The notes beneath the pieces were generated by a model, which did no database searches, was not told where the DNA came from, and saw nothing but the letters and a program-made list of their open reading frames with translations. From Bacteroidales bacterium (GTDB taxonomy: Bacteria; Bacteroidota; Bacteroidia; Bacteroidales; UBA10428): a stretch of DNA of 9,443 bases. Shown here piece by piece: positions 1 to 7,320 of this stretch; position 1 is the first letter of the stretch; each line of letters opens with the position of its first letter. The DNA is taken from NCBI GenBank assembly GCA_030626465.1, contig DAOUOU010000101.1, positions 1 to 9,443 on the forward strand, in the 5' to 3' direction. A program made the position numbers and the translations under genes.

Positions 1-469
1 CTTTTACTCCCCATGGATCACTTGCCTTATCAACAGCCCCGACAATAGAAGTATTGATCGTCTCACGCTCCTCAAATGTCCTATCTAACTCCAAACGCCC
101 TATCACACTTCGCATTGTTGTTTGTGCAATCTGTATGGATGCGAATCTATAATTGTCTATACCATATGATGCCTTTCTGGGGTCGATAACCTGAAGATAC
201 AATATACCGTCAACCTCAACAGCGATATTATCTTTTGTTATACAACTTTGCGATGCCACATCAATGGCCTGCTCTTTAAGAGTATGTCTGTAACGGACTT
301 TATCGATAAAGGGTATTAAAATATTGAATCCTGCCAGAAGGGCAGACCTGAATTTCCCTAAACGTTCAACAATAAAAGCCGAACGTTGAGGCACAATTTT
401 AATGGTGGAAAAAAATAGTATTAATACTAAGATTACAAGACCAATAACAATAACAGTTGATGAATTCAT
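1..469 (-). CDS. SPFH/Band 7 (stomatin-like, paraslipin) membrane protein, N-terminal part
   Basis: Only the first 156 codons are in the window; the gene continues past the left edge. The protein starts MNSSTVIVIG, with one hydrophobic segment at about residues 5-21. It then enters a Band 7 domain: IVPQRSAFIVERLGKF (25-40), a GFNILIPFIDKV turn, ITKDNIAVEVDGILYLQV (77-94) and MRSVIGRLELDRTFEERETIN (119-139). These are the standard landmarks of the slipin/paraslipin branch. Family members are usually about 300 residues, so roughly half is missing. They oligomerise on the inner membrane and organise membrane microdomains or assist proteases; that role is family knowledge, not visible here. It lies 18 bp downstream of an NfeD-like gene on the same strand, the usual operon partner. 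ATG at 467-469 is the start because the membrane anchor begins right after it. No strong Shine-Dalgarno sequence is seen. Confidence 0.93.
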   Translation of the reverse strand, partial: MNSSTVIVIGLVILVLILFFSTIKIVPQRSAFIVERLGKFRSALLAGFNILIPFIDKVRYRHTLKEQAIDVASQSCITKDNIAVEVDGILYLQVIDPRKASYGIDNYRFASIQIAQTTMRSVIGRLELDRTFEERETINTSIVGAVDKASDPWGVK

Positions 470-487
470 AATGTATGGTTTTAAGGG

Positions 488-940
488 TTAATTTATTGTT
501 GTTACTTGAAGAGTGATGCTTTCCTTACCAATGATTTTTACCCGGCTTCCTTTCTCAATCTCTTTATCTGATATAGCACTCCATTGGGTTCCCTTGAAAC
601 TTACTTTTCCAGGGATGCCTGGAGTTAAAGTACTTTTAGCTACTGCTATTTTATTAATAAACTCTTCTTCAAGACTTACTTCTCCCGATCTGTCTTCCTT
701 AAAAAACTTATCCTTTATAAATCTTCTGAGAAGCAATAATCCCAGGACCGATGTCGAACCAAAGATTAATAACTGGGCTGTAATACTCATGTCAAAAAAT
801 ACCAGAACCAAGGCAACAATCCATGCACCTATTCCAAAAAAAATAAGAAACAAACCGGGAATCACCAGTTCAAGCAGCAAAAAGACCAGTCCAATAAGGA
901 ACCATACCACCGGGGGTGTAAGTAATTCTTGTAAAGTCAT
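488..940 (-). CDS. NfeD-like integral membrane protein with C-terminal OB-fold domain
   Basis: 150 residues. Three hydrophobic segments lie at about 12-31, 33-49 and 55-73, with the pattern FLLLELVIPGLFLIFFGIGA, typical of the short NfeD class. A polar linker (75-95) leads to a C-terminal domain, about 95-150, with GIPGKVSFKGTQWSA, IEKGSRVKIIG and ITLQV. That matches the NfeD soluble OB-fold. There is no N-terminal ClpP-like protease domain, so this is the short form. The next gene in the operon is the SPFH protein, and the known pairing of NfeD-like proteins with stomatin homologues supports both calls. In the family the OB-fold is thought to help assemble the partner at the membrane. Upstream, a TACATTTA on the minus strand (972-979) is a 7/8 match to the Bacteroidota -7 box, but no convincing -33 box is seen. 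Confidence 0.92.
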   Translation of the reverse strand: MTLQELLTPPVVWFLIGLVFLLLELVIPGLFLIFFGIGAWIVALVLVFFDMSITAQLLIFGSTSVLGLLLLRRFIKDKFFKEDRSGEVSLEEEFINKIAVAKSTLTPGIPGKVSFKGTQWSAISDKEIEKGSRVKIIGKESITLQVTTIN

Positions 941-1080
941 ATACTTAGTTTTAGTGTAAGTTTCACCTCTTTAAATGTAGCATTTTTTTCAACTCATCAT
1001 ACATAACAGGCGTATTCAATTAAAAATTTTAATAAGGGAAGGTTAAATATGTATCTTATCTTACTAATAACACTATAATT

Positions 1081-1632
1081 TTAATTGGAAGCATTGATTT
1101 CATAATCGACTTTAATGCCAAATGTATTCACAACTTTTACTAATGAATCAGCTTTTTTCTTCATTATTTTAATGCGTAACTTAATAGATTCCAGCAATTC
1201 CAGTTCATGTGAGAGCCTTGCATAATAGGTTGAATCTTGTATGCCTTTTTCATTATAGTACACCTCAAGTCGAGATAAATTATCCTCAATAGTGTATATT
1301 TCCTCATGAAATTCATTAAAAGAAATCAGAAAATTATACAATTCATCTTTTGACTCCTTGAGTAGTTTGAAATTATCAGGCCGAATTGCTGTTGAATCGA
1401 AATAAAAAACGATCTGATCCAGAAGATTAAATACACTACTTAATGTATCCAATTCCGAATACCCTATTTGTTGATAAAGTTCATACACTTCGTTATACGC
1501 ATGTTCTATATTAGCTGGTTGTATAGTTTTTTTTGATGTATTTATACACGATGCAAATAAAGTAGCTATAAGTAATAATACTGCTACTTTTGATTCATTT
1601 TTCTTTATTTTAGATCGAAGAAATAAACCCAT
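1081..1632 (-). CDS. Small predicted lipoprotein, coiled-coil, unknown function
   Basis: 183 residues; I do not recognise the family. After a basic start (MGLFLRSKIKKNESK) there is a hydrophobic stretch at 16-28 ending LFASC, with Cys29 as the probable lipidation site. The lipobox is loose (Phe at -3), as is common in Bacteroidota. No acidic surface-export signal directly follows the Cys. The mature part is almost entirely predicted helix, rich in Glu, Lys, Leu and Tyr, with heptad-like stretches at about 85-170 (IEDNLSRLEVYYNE; LSHELELLESIKLRIKIMKKK). A periplasmic coiled-coil or helical-bundle lipoprotein is the most that can be said. It is divergent from the OmpL47-type gene with 83 bp between start codons. 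On the minus strand, AAACTTTG (1662-1669) with TTTG (1692-1695) is a weak promoter candidate with an overlong 22-bp spacer. Confidence 0.8.
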   Translation of the reverse strand: MGLFLRSKIKKNESKVAVLLLIATLFASCINTSKKTIQPANIEHAYNEVYELYQQIGYSELDTLSSVFNLLDQIVFYFDSTAIRPDNFKLLKESKDELYNFLISFNEFHEEIYTIEDNLSRLEVYYNEKGIQDSTYYARLSHELELLESIKLRIKIMKKKADSLVKVVNTFGIKVDYEINASN

Positions 1633-1715
1633 TAAAAGAAAAGCTTTTAGGTGTCTAATATCAAAGTTTTGTATTTTTTATTAATTTGGTACAAATTCAA
1701 ACACAATATACAAAA

Positions 1716-3506
1716 ATGAAGAAACTTATTGTTGGTTTTTTTATCCTGTCCCTTGCAACTTCATGGACAATCTCTCAGGAGCCAACTCAAAAGGCTGAAA
1801 AGAAAGTATTCAAATCCGAAGAAAATAACAGGTTGTTCGTAAATAAAGATCTTGGTATATACCTGTGGCTTTCGACTTCACCTGATCCAGAAGCCGAGAA
1901 AATTCGGCTAGCGAGTGATACCTCAAAAAAGTATTCCAACCCTATGTATTTTGATACCGAAGGATATAATACTGTCAGATCACCCTGGATCGTTGATACA
2001 ACCACCAGAAAAGCTATTTACCCTCAGCACGATATTATTTTCGAGGTATATGCAGACGGGCTTCCTCCTGTTAGCAAATCCATCTATTACTCTACTACAA
2101 ATAAGTTGATTGAGGGCAAAAAATACTATGGAAGTAATCTTCGTATTCAAATCAATAGTACAGATGCAGTATCAGGTATAAAATCACTACAGTACTCGCT
2201 AAACGGAAAACCCTATACAAGTTATAAAGAAGAGCTTTCTGGTTTTATTGAAGGTGAAAACATACTTAAATATTATAGTACCGATAATGTAGGGAATCAA
2301 GAATCTATCAAAGAAGAAATTTTTTATTTGGATAATATGCCGCCAACCACAGAATTCCAAATGGATGGTTTAAAAAATCAGAAATATGTTTCATCGAATA
2401 CTATGATCAAATTAACAAGCACAGATAATTTATCAGGAGTAAAAGCAATTTATTACAGCATTAACAATGGTAGTTTACAAAAATATGCAAGGCCTATACG
2501 GGTAAGTGTTCTTGGTACAGGCGGAGGAACTATTAGTTTTTATGCTGAAGATAATATTGGTAATAAAGAGAAAGAACAGATTATTGGAGGCAAAGAAAGT
2601 ATCGCTTCTGTTCAGGGTGCAGGTGAATCCCAATCATTGAAGAATGTAATTTTTGAATTCTACATCGATAATGAACCTCCTGTTGTGGAACTTCAAATTG
2701 AAAATGATTTGTATAAAGGCCAATACAATTATGTCTCAGGACGAAGCAAGTTTAAGGTAAATGCTAAAGACGAAAAGGCAGGAGTTAAAGAAATAGTATA
2801 CAGTATTAACTCAAAAGTCATCGATGTCATATACAATGAACCATTTAGTCTTGAAAAAGAAGGATTAAAATATGTACGTGTGAAAGCATCAGATTATGTT
2901 GGAAATGTTTCCCCTGTTATTGTTAAGCCATACTTCTGTGATATTTCCCCACCTAAATCAAAGATTCTTATTGGCTCTCCCAAATTTTCTTCGCGCGACA
3001 CAGTTTTTATTTCTGATAAAACCCGAATCTCCTTTTTGGTTCAAGACAATCAATCTGGAGTTCAATCAACAAGCTATTCAATTAATAATGGAGCGTATTC
3101 TGAATACATAGATCCATTCCCTATTGATAATAAATCCGGACTGCAAAAAATTACCTTCTTCTCGAAAGATAATTTGAATAACAAAGAAGAAGTGATTTCT
3201 CAGGAATTATTGCTTGATAACCTTCCACCTGTAATCCATCATCACTTTAGTGTTGAATCTATCGGTAATAAAACAGTTCGTGATGAAGTATATACAATAT
3301 ATCCCACCAATGTAATGCTTTACATAGCAGCCACTGATGCGAGTTCGGGTGGAGAGCGAATTGAATATACAATTAATGAAGGTAGTTTACTTAAAGCAAA
3401 TCCAGTAAAAGGACTGGGTTCAGGAAATTACCTCATTGAGGTTAATGCCTATGATGTTTTAGGAAATAAGAGTATTAAGAAAATTAAATTTGCTATAGAA
3501 GAATGA
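1716..3506 (+). CDS. Secreted OmpL47-type beta-repeat (Ig-like) protein
   Basis: 596 residues from ATG 1716. The frame stays open back to a TTG at 1686, but the ten extra residues would precede a normal signal peptide (MKKLIVGFFILSLATSWTIS, cut before QEP), so 1716 is chosen. After a unique N-terminal domain (about 20-130) come five repeats of about 90-110 residues, centred near residues 150, 235, 350, 443 and 538. Each has a D-x-x-SG-(V/I)-x-x-(I/L)-x-YSINNG motif, degenerate in copies 3 and 5, then a (S/A)-x-D-x-x-GN-x-x strand. The first four repeats are followed by linkers of the type LDNxPP. This is the OmpL47-type beta-domain signature, also likened to Ig-like domains. No enzymatic motif and no C-terminal sorting domain is seen, so it is probably periplasmic or outer-membrane associated. 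Its stop overlaps the start of the YfiR-like gene (ATGA), so the two are translationally coupled. The actual function is unknown. Confidence 0.88.
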   Translation: MKKLIVGFFILSLATSWTISQEPTQKAEKKVFKSEENNRLFVNKDLGIYLWLSTSPDPEAEKIRLASDTSKKYSNPMYFDTEGYNTVRSPWIVDTTTRKAIYPQHDIIFEVYADGLPPVSKSIYYSTTNKLIEGKKYYGSNLRIQINSTDAVSGIKSLQYSLNGKPYTSYKEELSGFIEGENILKYYSTDNVGNQESIKEEIFYLDNMPPTTEFQMDGLKNQKYVSSNTMIKLTSTDNLSGVKAIYYSINNGSLQKYARPIRVSVLGTGGGTISFYAEDNIGNKEKEQIIGGKESIASVQGAGESQSLKNVIFEFYIDNEPPVVELQIENDLYKGQYNYVSGRSKFKVNAKDEKAGVKEIVYSINSKVIDVIYNEPFSLEKEGLKYVRVKASDYVGNVSPVIVKPYFCDISPPKSKILIGSPKFSSRDTVFISDKTRISFLVQDNQSGVQSTSYSINNGAYSEYIDPFPIDNKSGLQKITFFSKDNLNNKEEVISQELLLDNLPPVIHHHFSVESIGNKTVRDEVYTIYPTNVMLYIAATDASSGGERIEYTINEGSLLKANPVKGLGSGNYLIEVNAYDVLGNKSIKKIKFAIEE

Positions 3507-4021
3507 GAAGTAAATGCAAGAACTATCTGATATTTTTACTGTTTTTTATTGGAATTGTTAATCTTCAGGCGCAGGAAGAAAAATATATCGGCCTCTTTGT
3601 ATACAACTTCACAAAGTATTTTGACTGGCCTGAAGATATGAAAGATGGCGATTTTATTATTGAAGTCCTTGGGCATCAATCTGTTTTTGAGGAGCTTCTT
3701 AAGGTTACAGCAAATAAAAAAATTGGTACTCAAAATATTGTCGTTAAAAACCATACAACACCAGAACCTATAAGCAAGTGTCATATGGTTTTTATTGGAC
3801 ACTGGCAGAGCAGACATTTATCCGTCATCCTTAATAAACTGAATAATCACCCTACTCTAATAATCACAGAGATGGAAGGATTGCTTGATAAAGGTTCTGC
3901 AATAAACTTTATTATTCGCGACGGTACAATAAAATTTGAAATGAGAACCTCTAATGTTACTGCCCACAAAATCAAGACTGACCCCCGAATAAGAGAACTA
4001 GCCTACCGGGTGCTCGATTGA
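3503..4021 (+). CDS. Secreted YfiR-like (DUF4154) family protein
   Basis: 172 residues. Signal peptide MRSKCKNYLIFLLFFIGIVNLQA, cut before QEEK. The mature chain follows the YfiR/DUF4154 plan: YIGLFVYNFTKYFDWPED (28-45), FIIEVLGHQSVFEELLKV, an IGTQNIVVK strand, CHMVFIG, a LIITEMEGLLDKGSAINFI segment and GTIKFEMRTSNVTAHKIK near the end. Pseudomonas YfiR is a periplasmic repressor of a membrane diguanylate cyclase; here no cyclase or kinase partner is visible, so that role should not be assumed. The mature chain has a single Cys, so the disulfides that stabilise Pseudomonas YfiR cannot form. The start overlaps the previous stop by 4 bp. It converges with serS, with only 19 bp between stop codons and no hairpin terminator between them. 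Confidence 0.87.
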   Translation: MRSKCKNYLIFLLFFIGIVNLQAQEEKYIGLFVYNFTKYFDWPEDMKDGDFIIEVLGHQSVFEELLKVTANKKIGTQNIVVKNHTTPEPISKCHMVFIGHWQSRHLSVILNKLNNHPTLIITEMEGLLDKGSAINFIIRDGTIKFEMRTSNVTAHKIKTDPRIRELAYRVLD

Positions 4022-4040
4022 GACTACTATACTTTTGTCC

Positions 4041-5315
4041 TTAACTTATTTGATTAAAACCAGTGTAATCGTGTAAAACCTCAGGTATTCTGATTCCCTC
4101 ATCTGTTTGATTGTTTTCCAATAATGCAGCAACTAATCGTGGGAGAGCCAGTGCACTCCCATTAAGTGTGTGAGCCAGAACCAGCTTTTTAGAATTTTTA
4201 TCACGGAAGCGCAATTTGAGACGATTGGCCTGAAAGGATTCAAAATTTGATACTGAACTTACTTCCAGCCACTTCTTTTGAGCTGCAGAATACACTTCAA
4301 AATCAAAAGTAAGCGCAGAAGCAAAACTCATATCCCCTCCGCAAAGATGCATAATACGATAGGGCAGATTTAATTTCTGTAGTAAACTTTCAACCTGCAA
4401 TACCATTTCCTCAAGTGTGTTGTAGGAAACCTCAGGATGTTGAATTTGAACAATCTCAACCTTATCAAACTGATGCAAACGATTCAATCCGCGGACATCT
4501 TTGCCATACGACCCGGCTTCTCTTCGGAAGCAAGGAGTATATGCTGTTTTTTTTACAGGAAAATCCTTTTCCTCCAGGATCATATTGCGGAAGATATTTG
4601 TCACAGGAACCTCAGCAGTTGGAATCAGATATAAATTATCTAATGCTATATGATACATTTGCCCCTCTTTATCAGGTAATTGTCCAGTGCCAAACCCAGA
4701 ATCTTCATTCACAACCAATGGAGGTGAAACTTCCTCATATCCTGCACTCTGATTTTCATCAATAAAAAAATTGATTAAGGCTCTTTGAAGCTTTGCTCCT
4801 TTACCTATGTATAGAGGAAATCCTGAACCGGTTATTTTGTTGCCTAACTCAAAATCAATTAATTTGTACTTTGCAGCGAGCTCCCAATGTGGCAAAGCCT
4901 TGCCTTTTAATTCCGGGAATGTCCCTCCTTCTCTGATTTTTATATTTTCTTCAGGGCTTTTGCCTTTTGGAACGGATTCGTGGGGAAGATTTGGCAATTG
5001 AACTACCAAATTATCAAGCAATGAATTTGAATCGTTCAATTGCTGGTTAAGTTCTTTTATTTTTTTCTTTAAAACAATGGTATTTTCTTTTAACTTATTT
5101 GCCTCATCGGTTTTTCCCTGTCTAAAGAGTAAACCAATATTTTTTGAAAATGAGTTCAGATCATTTTCTAAAGAATTCGTATCAGCTTGTATTTGTCTTC
5201 GTTTTTTATCCAGATCGATTATTTGCAATACGATTTTTGAGGCATTAAAATTCTTGACTTTTAACCTGTTAATCACAAAATCCGAATTCCCTCTGATTTG
5301 GTTTAATGTGAGCAT
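4041..5315 (-). CDS. serS: Seryl-tRNA synthetase (class II)
   Basis: 424 residues, normal full length. It charges tRNA-Ser with serine (and, where present, tRNA-Sec) in the cytoplasm. The N-terminal arm that grips the tRNA long variable arm is a long antiparallel coiled coil at about 28-102. The catalytic domain shows the TAE serine-binding loop (233-235, in LIPTAEVPVTN), motif 2 with FRREAGSYGKDVRGLNRLHQF (263-283), EVSSVSNFESFQANRLKLRFR (351-371) and motif 3 NGSALALPRLVAALLEN (385-401) with its catalytic Arg. The usual Cys of EISSCSNF is Val here, and LALPR replaces the common LAVGR; both look like tolerated variation. It lies downstream of rplU-rpmA on the same strand but behind a strong terminator hairpin that ends only 25 bp before the start codon, so its expression may be conditional. 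Confidence 0.98.
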   Translation of the reverse strand: MLTLNQIRGNSDFVINRLKVKNFNASKIVLQIIDLDKKRRQIQADTNSLENDLNSFSKNIGLLFRQGKTDEANKLKENTIVLKKKIKELNQQLNDSNSLLDNLVVQLPNLPHESVPKGKSPEENIKIREGGTFPELKGKALPHWELAAKYKLIDFELGNKITGSGFPLYIGKGAKLQRALINFFIDENQSAGYEEVSPPLVVNEDSGFGTGQLPDKEGQMYHIALDNLYLIPTAEVPVTNIFRNMILEEKDFPVKKTAYTPCFRREAGSYGKDVRGLNRLHQFDKVEIVQIQHPEVSYNTLEEMVLQVESLLQKLNLPYRIMHLCGGDMSFASALTFDFEVYSAAQKKWLEVSSVSNFESFQANRLKLRFRDKNSKKLVLAHTLNGSALALPRLVAALLENNQTDEGIRIPEVLHDYTGFNQIS

Positions 5316-5330
5316 GATGGCTTAAAATTA

Positions 5331-5378
5331 AGGAATAAAAATCTCCTGCAAATTACAATAACTTAATCTACAGGAGAT
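5331..5378 (-). terminator. Intrinsic terminator (possible attenuator) between rpmA and serS
   Basis: Read on the minus strand, ATCTCCTG (5378-5371) pairs with CAGGAGAT (5348-5341). The stem continues inward through TAGATTA against TAATTTG, where two contacts are G-U wobbles. This gives an unbroken 15-bp stem with an 8-nt loop (AGTTATTG), followed by TTTTATTCC. On the plus strand the two wobble positions become C-A mismatches, so the structure favours minus-strand RNA. It lies 24 bp after the rpmA stop and 25 bp before the serS ATG. It should end rplU-rpmA transcripts; the short distance to serS leaves no room for a separate serS promoter with a leader downstream of it. Confidence 0.82.
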
Positions 5379-5402
5379 GAATATAGTTAAGAATTTATCA
5401 GG

Positions 5403-5663
5403 TTATTCCGTTGAAGAAACAACTGAAACATACGATCTGTTATTTCTTCTTTTTCTGAATTCAACAGTGCCGTTAATCAGAGCATAAAGAGAATGGTCTC
5501 TACCCATGCCAACATTACTGCCAGGATGATGTTGTGTTCCGCGTTGACGTACCAGAATATTACCGGCTTTAGCAAATTGTCCGCCATATATTTTTACTCC
5601 TAAGCGCTTACTTTCTGACTCACGACCATTTCTTGAACTACCAGCTCCTTTTTTATGTGCCAT
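5403..5663 (-). CDS. rpmA: 50S ribosomal protein L27
   Basis: 86 residues, the normal length. It begins MAHKKGAGSSRNGRESESKR and contains LGVKIYGGQFAKAGNILVRQ and RGTQHHPGSNVGMGRDHSLYAL, all diagnostic for bL27. The N-terminus reaches toward the peptidyl-transferase centre of the 50S subunit. There is no Firmicutes-type N-terminal extension needing Prp cleavage; the protein starts directly at MAHKKG. It sits 25 bp downstream of rplU on the same strand, the near-universal rplU-rpmA order. The C-terminus (YVSVVSSTE) has four Ser codons within its last nine codons, including the Ser of VSVVSS, shortly before the terminator that precedes serS. Confidence 0.99.
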   Translation of the reverse strand: MAHKKGAGSSRNGRESESKRLGVKIYGGQFAKAGNILVRQRGTQHHPGSNVGMGRDHSLYALINGTVEFRKRRNNRSYVSVVSSTE

Positions 5664-5688
5664 ATTAAATGATTTTTGAATGTATCAA

Positions 5689-6342
5689 TTAAGCTTTTGG
5701 CTTCTTAGGATCAACCTTTTTTGCTGTTAATGTCTGAGGTTTTTTTGTAGCAGCAGATGTAGGTTTTGATCCAGTTTTAGTATCTTTTTTTACTGTTGGA
5801 CTTTTAGGTTTTAATACAGATTTAGTCGTATTTTCCTTTTTTACAGCAGTTGATTTTGCAGCTGCCGGTTGGTTTGCTTTGGCCTGTTGAGTAGTTTTTA
5901 ATGCACTTTTAGGCTTTGCTTCCTTCTCTTTTGTTGCTATTGGTTTTTTTTCTGCCTTTGACTTATCCTGCGTTTTAACTTTTGTTTCCTCTTTCTTCTC
6001 TGTTTTAACTTTTGCAATAGGTTTGGCTTTTCCGGATGAAATACTGCTGATAAGCAATTCCGTAAGCAGTTGCCGATGTCCGTTTAATACTTTATAACCC
6101 TTTCTTCTCTTCTTTTTGAAGACTTTAATTTTGTCTCCTTTAAGGTGAGAGACTATCATTGCAGTTACAACCATATTTTCAACAACTGGTGTGCCAACTT
6201 GTACTTTCCCCTCATCATCTATAAGAAGTATTCTGTCAAAATATACATTACTGCCTTCGTTTCCGACCAGCCGATTTACATAAATCTTCTGATTTTTTTG
6301 AAGCTTTAATTGTTGTCCTGCTATATCAACTATCGCGTACAT
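5689..6342 (-). CDS. rplU: 50S ribosomal protein L21 with long basic C-terminal tail
   Basis: 217 residues against about 103 for ordinary bL21. The core (1-102) is standard: MYAIVDIAGQQLKLQKNQKIYVNRL, then VQVGTPVVENMVVTA, then KIKVFKKKRRKGYKVLNGHRQ and LTELLISSI. It binds 23S rRNA in the 50S subunit. Residues about 103-217 are low complexity, dominated by Lys, Ala, Thr, Pro, Ser and Glu, with recurring units such as AKPKSALK, LKPKSPTVKK and KKPQTLTAKK that resemble histone H1-like tails. The tail has no stop or frameshift and is in frame with the core, so it is a true extension. Extended L21 forms are known in Bacteroidota; the role of the tail is not established. A strong promoter lies 40 bp upstream and rpmA follows. 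Confidence 0.97.
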   Translation of the reverse strand: MYAIVDIAGQQLKLQKNQKIYVNRLVGNEGSNVYFDRILLIDDEGKVQVGTPVVENMVVTAMIVSHLKGDKIKVFKKKRRKGYKVLNGHRQLLTELLISSISSGKAKPIAKVKTEKKEETKVKTQDKSKAEKKPIATKEKEAKPKSALKTTQQAKANQPAAAKSTAVKKENTTKSVLKPKSPTVKKDTKTGSKPTSAATKKPQTLTAKKVDPKKPKA

Positions 6343-6381
6343 TCAAGTAAATTGTTTAATCCTTTCTCAAACTTGGGAGTG

Positions 6382-6411
6382 CAAAAATATAAAATTTAAT
6401 CGAACTACAAA
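6382..6411 (-). promoter_or_regulatory. Bacteroidota-type housekeeping promoter of rplU-rpmA
   Basis: On the minus strand TTTG (6411-6408), an 18-bp spacer and TATTTTTG (6389-6382) match the Bacteroidota primary sigma consensus TTTG-N(about 19)-TAnnTTTG at every fixed position. The predicted transcription start is near 6375, giving a leader of about 33 nt to the rplU ATG at 6342. An AAAGGA in the leader lies about 16 bp before the ATG, rather far for a Shine-Dalgarno sequence. Confidence 0.8.
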
Positions 6412-6523
6412 CAAAACAGAAAAATAAAATAAGAGTTGTGCATCAGTAGTTTCCTAAAAGATTTACAGCTATTTTGAAAGTAATAAACTGTTCTTACCTC
6501 AAGCTTATATTAATTATTCTTGG

Positions 6524-6554
6524 TTTATCACTCTTACATATTTCATTATATTTG
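6524..6554 (+). promoter_or_regulatory. Bacteroidota-type promoter of the BFN gene
   Basis: TATATTTG at 6547-6554 is a perfect TAnnTTTG -7 box. At 19 bp upstream lies TTTA (6524-6527), a 3/4 match to the -33 TTTG. Transcription would begin near 6560, just downstream of the ATG at 6557. That ATG would therefore be absent from the transcript, which supports the start at 6599. Confidence 0.65.
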
Positions 6555-6598
6555 TAATGCGAAATAATTTCATGCCTTATAAAAGAAGGGTTCCTCGA

Positions 6599-7210
6599 AT
6601 GAGCAAGATCAGACTAAATGTTCTAGGTATTTCGTATAGCCAAACTCAGACTGGTGCATATGCCTTGGTTCTGGCAGAAGAAGATGGGAAAAGGCGCATT
6701 CCGATTATTGTTGGGGGATTTGAAGCACAAGCCATTGCAATTCAATTGGAAGGACTAAAGCCACCAAGACCTCTAACCCATGATTTATTCCATAATTTTG
6801 CACAGACCTTTAATATTAACCTGATCGAAGTTATAATACATAAGCTCGAAGAAGGTGTATTCCATTCAAAATTAACCTGTAACAATGGGGTTGAAACAGT
6901 TGAAATAGATACCCGAACCTCTGATGCAATTGCTTTGGCTTTACGATTTAAGTGTCCCATCTACACAACATCAGAAATAATTGATAGAGCTGGCATTGTA
7001 CTTGATTTTGAACAGGAGTCTGATGAATATACCGATGCCGGATCTGATAGAAAAAAAGAAGTAGAAATTAAAGACGATATTGGGGAGAATAAATTATCAG
7101 ATTTAAAAACTGCCGAGTTGAATCAATTGCTTCAACAAGCAGTTAAGGATGAAAACTATGAAAAAGCATCAAAAATTCGTGATGAAATCAATCGGCGAGA
7201 AGCTAATTAG
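6599..7210 (+). CDS. Bifunctional nuclease (BFN/DUF151) family protein with C-terminal UVR domain
   Basis: 203 residues from ATG 6599. The BFN domain spans about 3-135, with IRLNVLGISYSQTQTGAYALVL, GKRRIPIIVGGFEAQAIAIQLE (30-51), PRPLTHDLFHNF and the TRTSDAIALALR motif (105-116). An acidic linker (138-165) leads to a UVR motif at about 174-202 (LNQLLQQAVKDENYEKASKIRDEINRRE), the short helical pair that in UvrB contacts UvrC. The BFN-UVR arrangement is common in Bacteroidota. The family name comes from plant and archaeal homologues with reported RNase/DNase activity; activity here is unproven. An in-frame ATG at 6557 would add 14 residues, but the promoter -7 box sits right before it. The 6599 start also has a purine-rich AGAAGGG (6584-6590) 8 bp upstream. 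The gene is divergent from rplU. Confidence 0.93.
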   Translation: MSKIRLNVLGISYSQTQTGAYALVLAEEDGKRRIPIIVGGFEAQAIAIQLEGLKPPRPLTHDLFHNFAQTFNINLIEVIIHKLEEGVFHSKLTCNNGVETVEIDTRTSDAIALALRFKCPIYTTSEIIDRAGIVLDFEQESDEYTDAGSDRKKEVEIKDDIGENKLSDLKTAELNQLLQQAVKDENYEKASKIRDEINRREAN

Positions 7211-7320
7211 TGCCTAAAAGAAAACTCGCATTTTACAGAAGTGCTTGATAAGAACCATAGTGAAACGGAGCTCAACGAAGTTAAAGCTTCAAGTGCAAGG
7301 CTTGCGAACCGACCGAAATA

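Noticed and set aside
513..959. Plus-strand open frame opposite the NfeD-like gene
   Set aside because: It is the antisense shadow of a gene with clear membrane and OB-fold features and its known SPFH partner.
1019..1033. AT-only inverted repeat (ATTAAAAATTTTAAT) as a terminator for the lipoprotein gene
   Set aside because: It has a one-base centre and no GC pairs, so it cannot form a stable RNA hairpin.
1686..1715. Upstream TTG start for the OmpL47-type protein
   Set aside because: It would put ten polar residues before a textbook signal peptide starting at ATG 1716.
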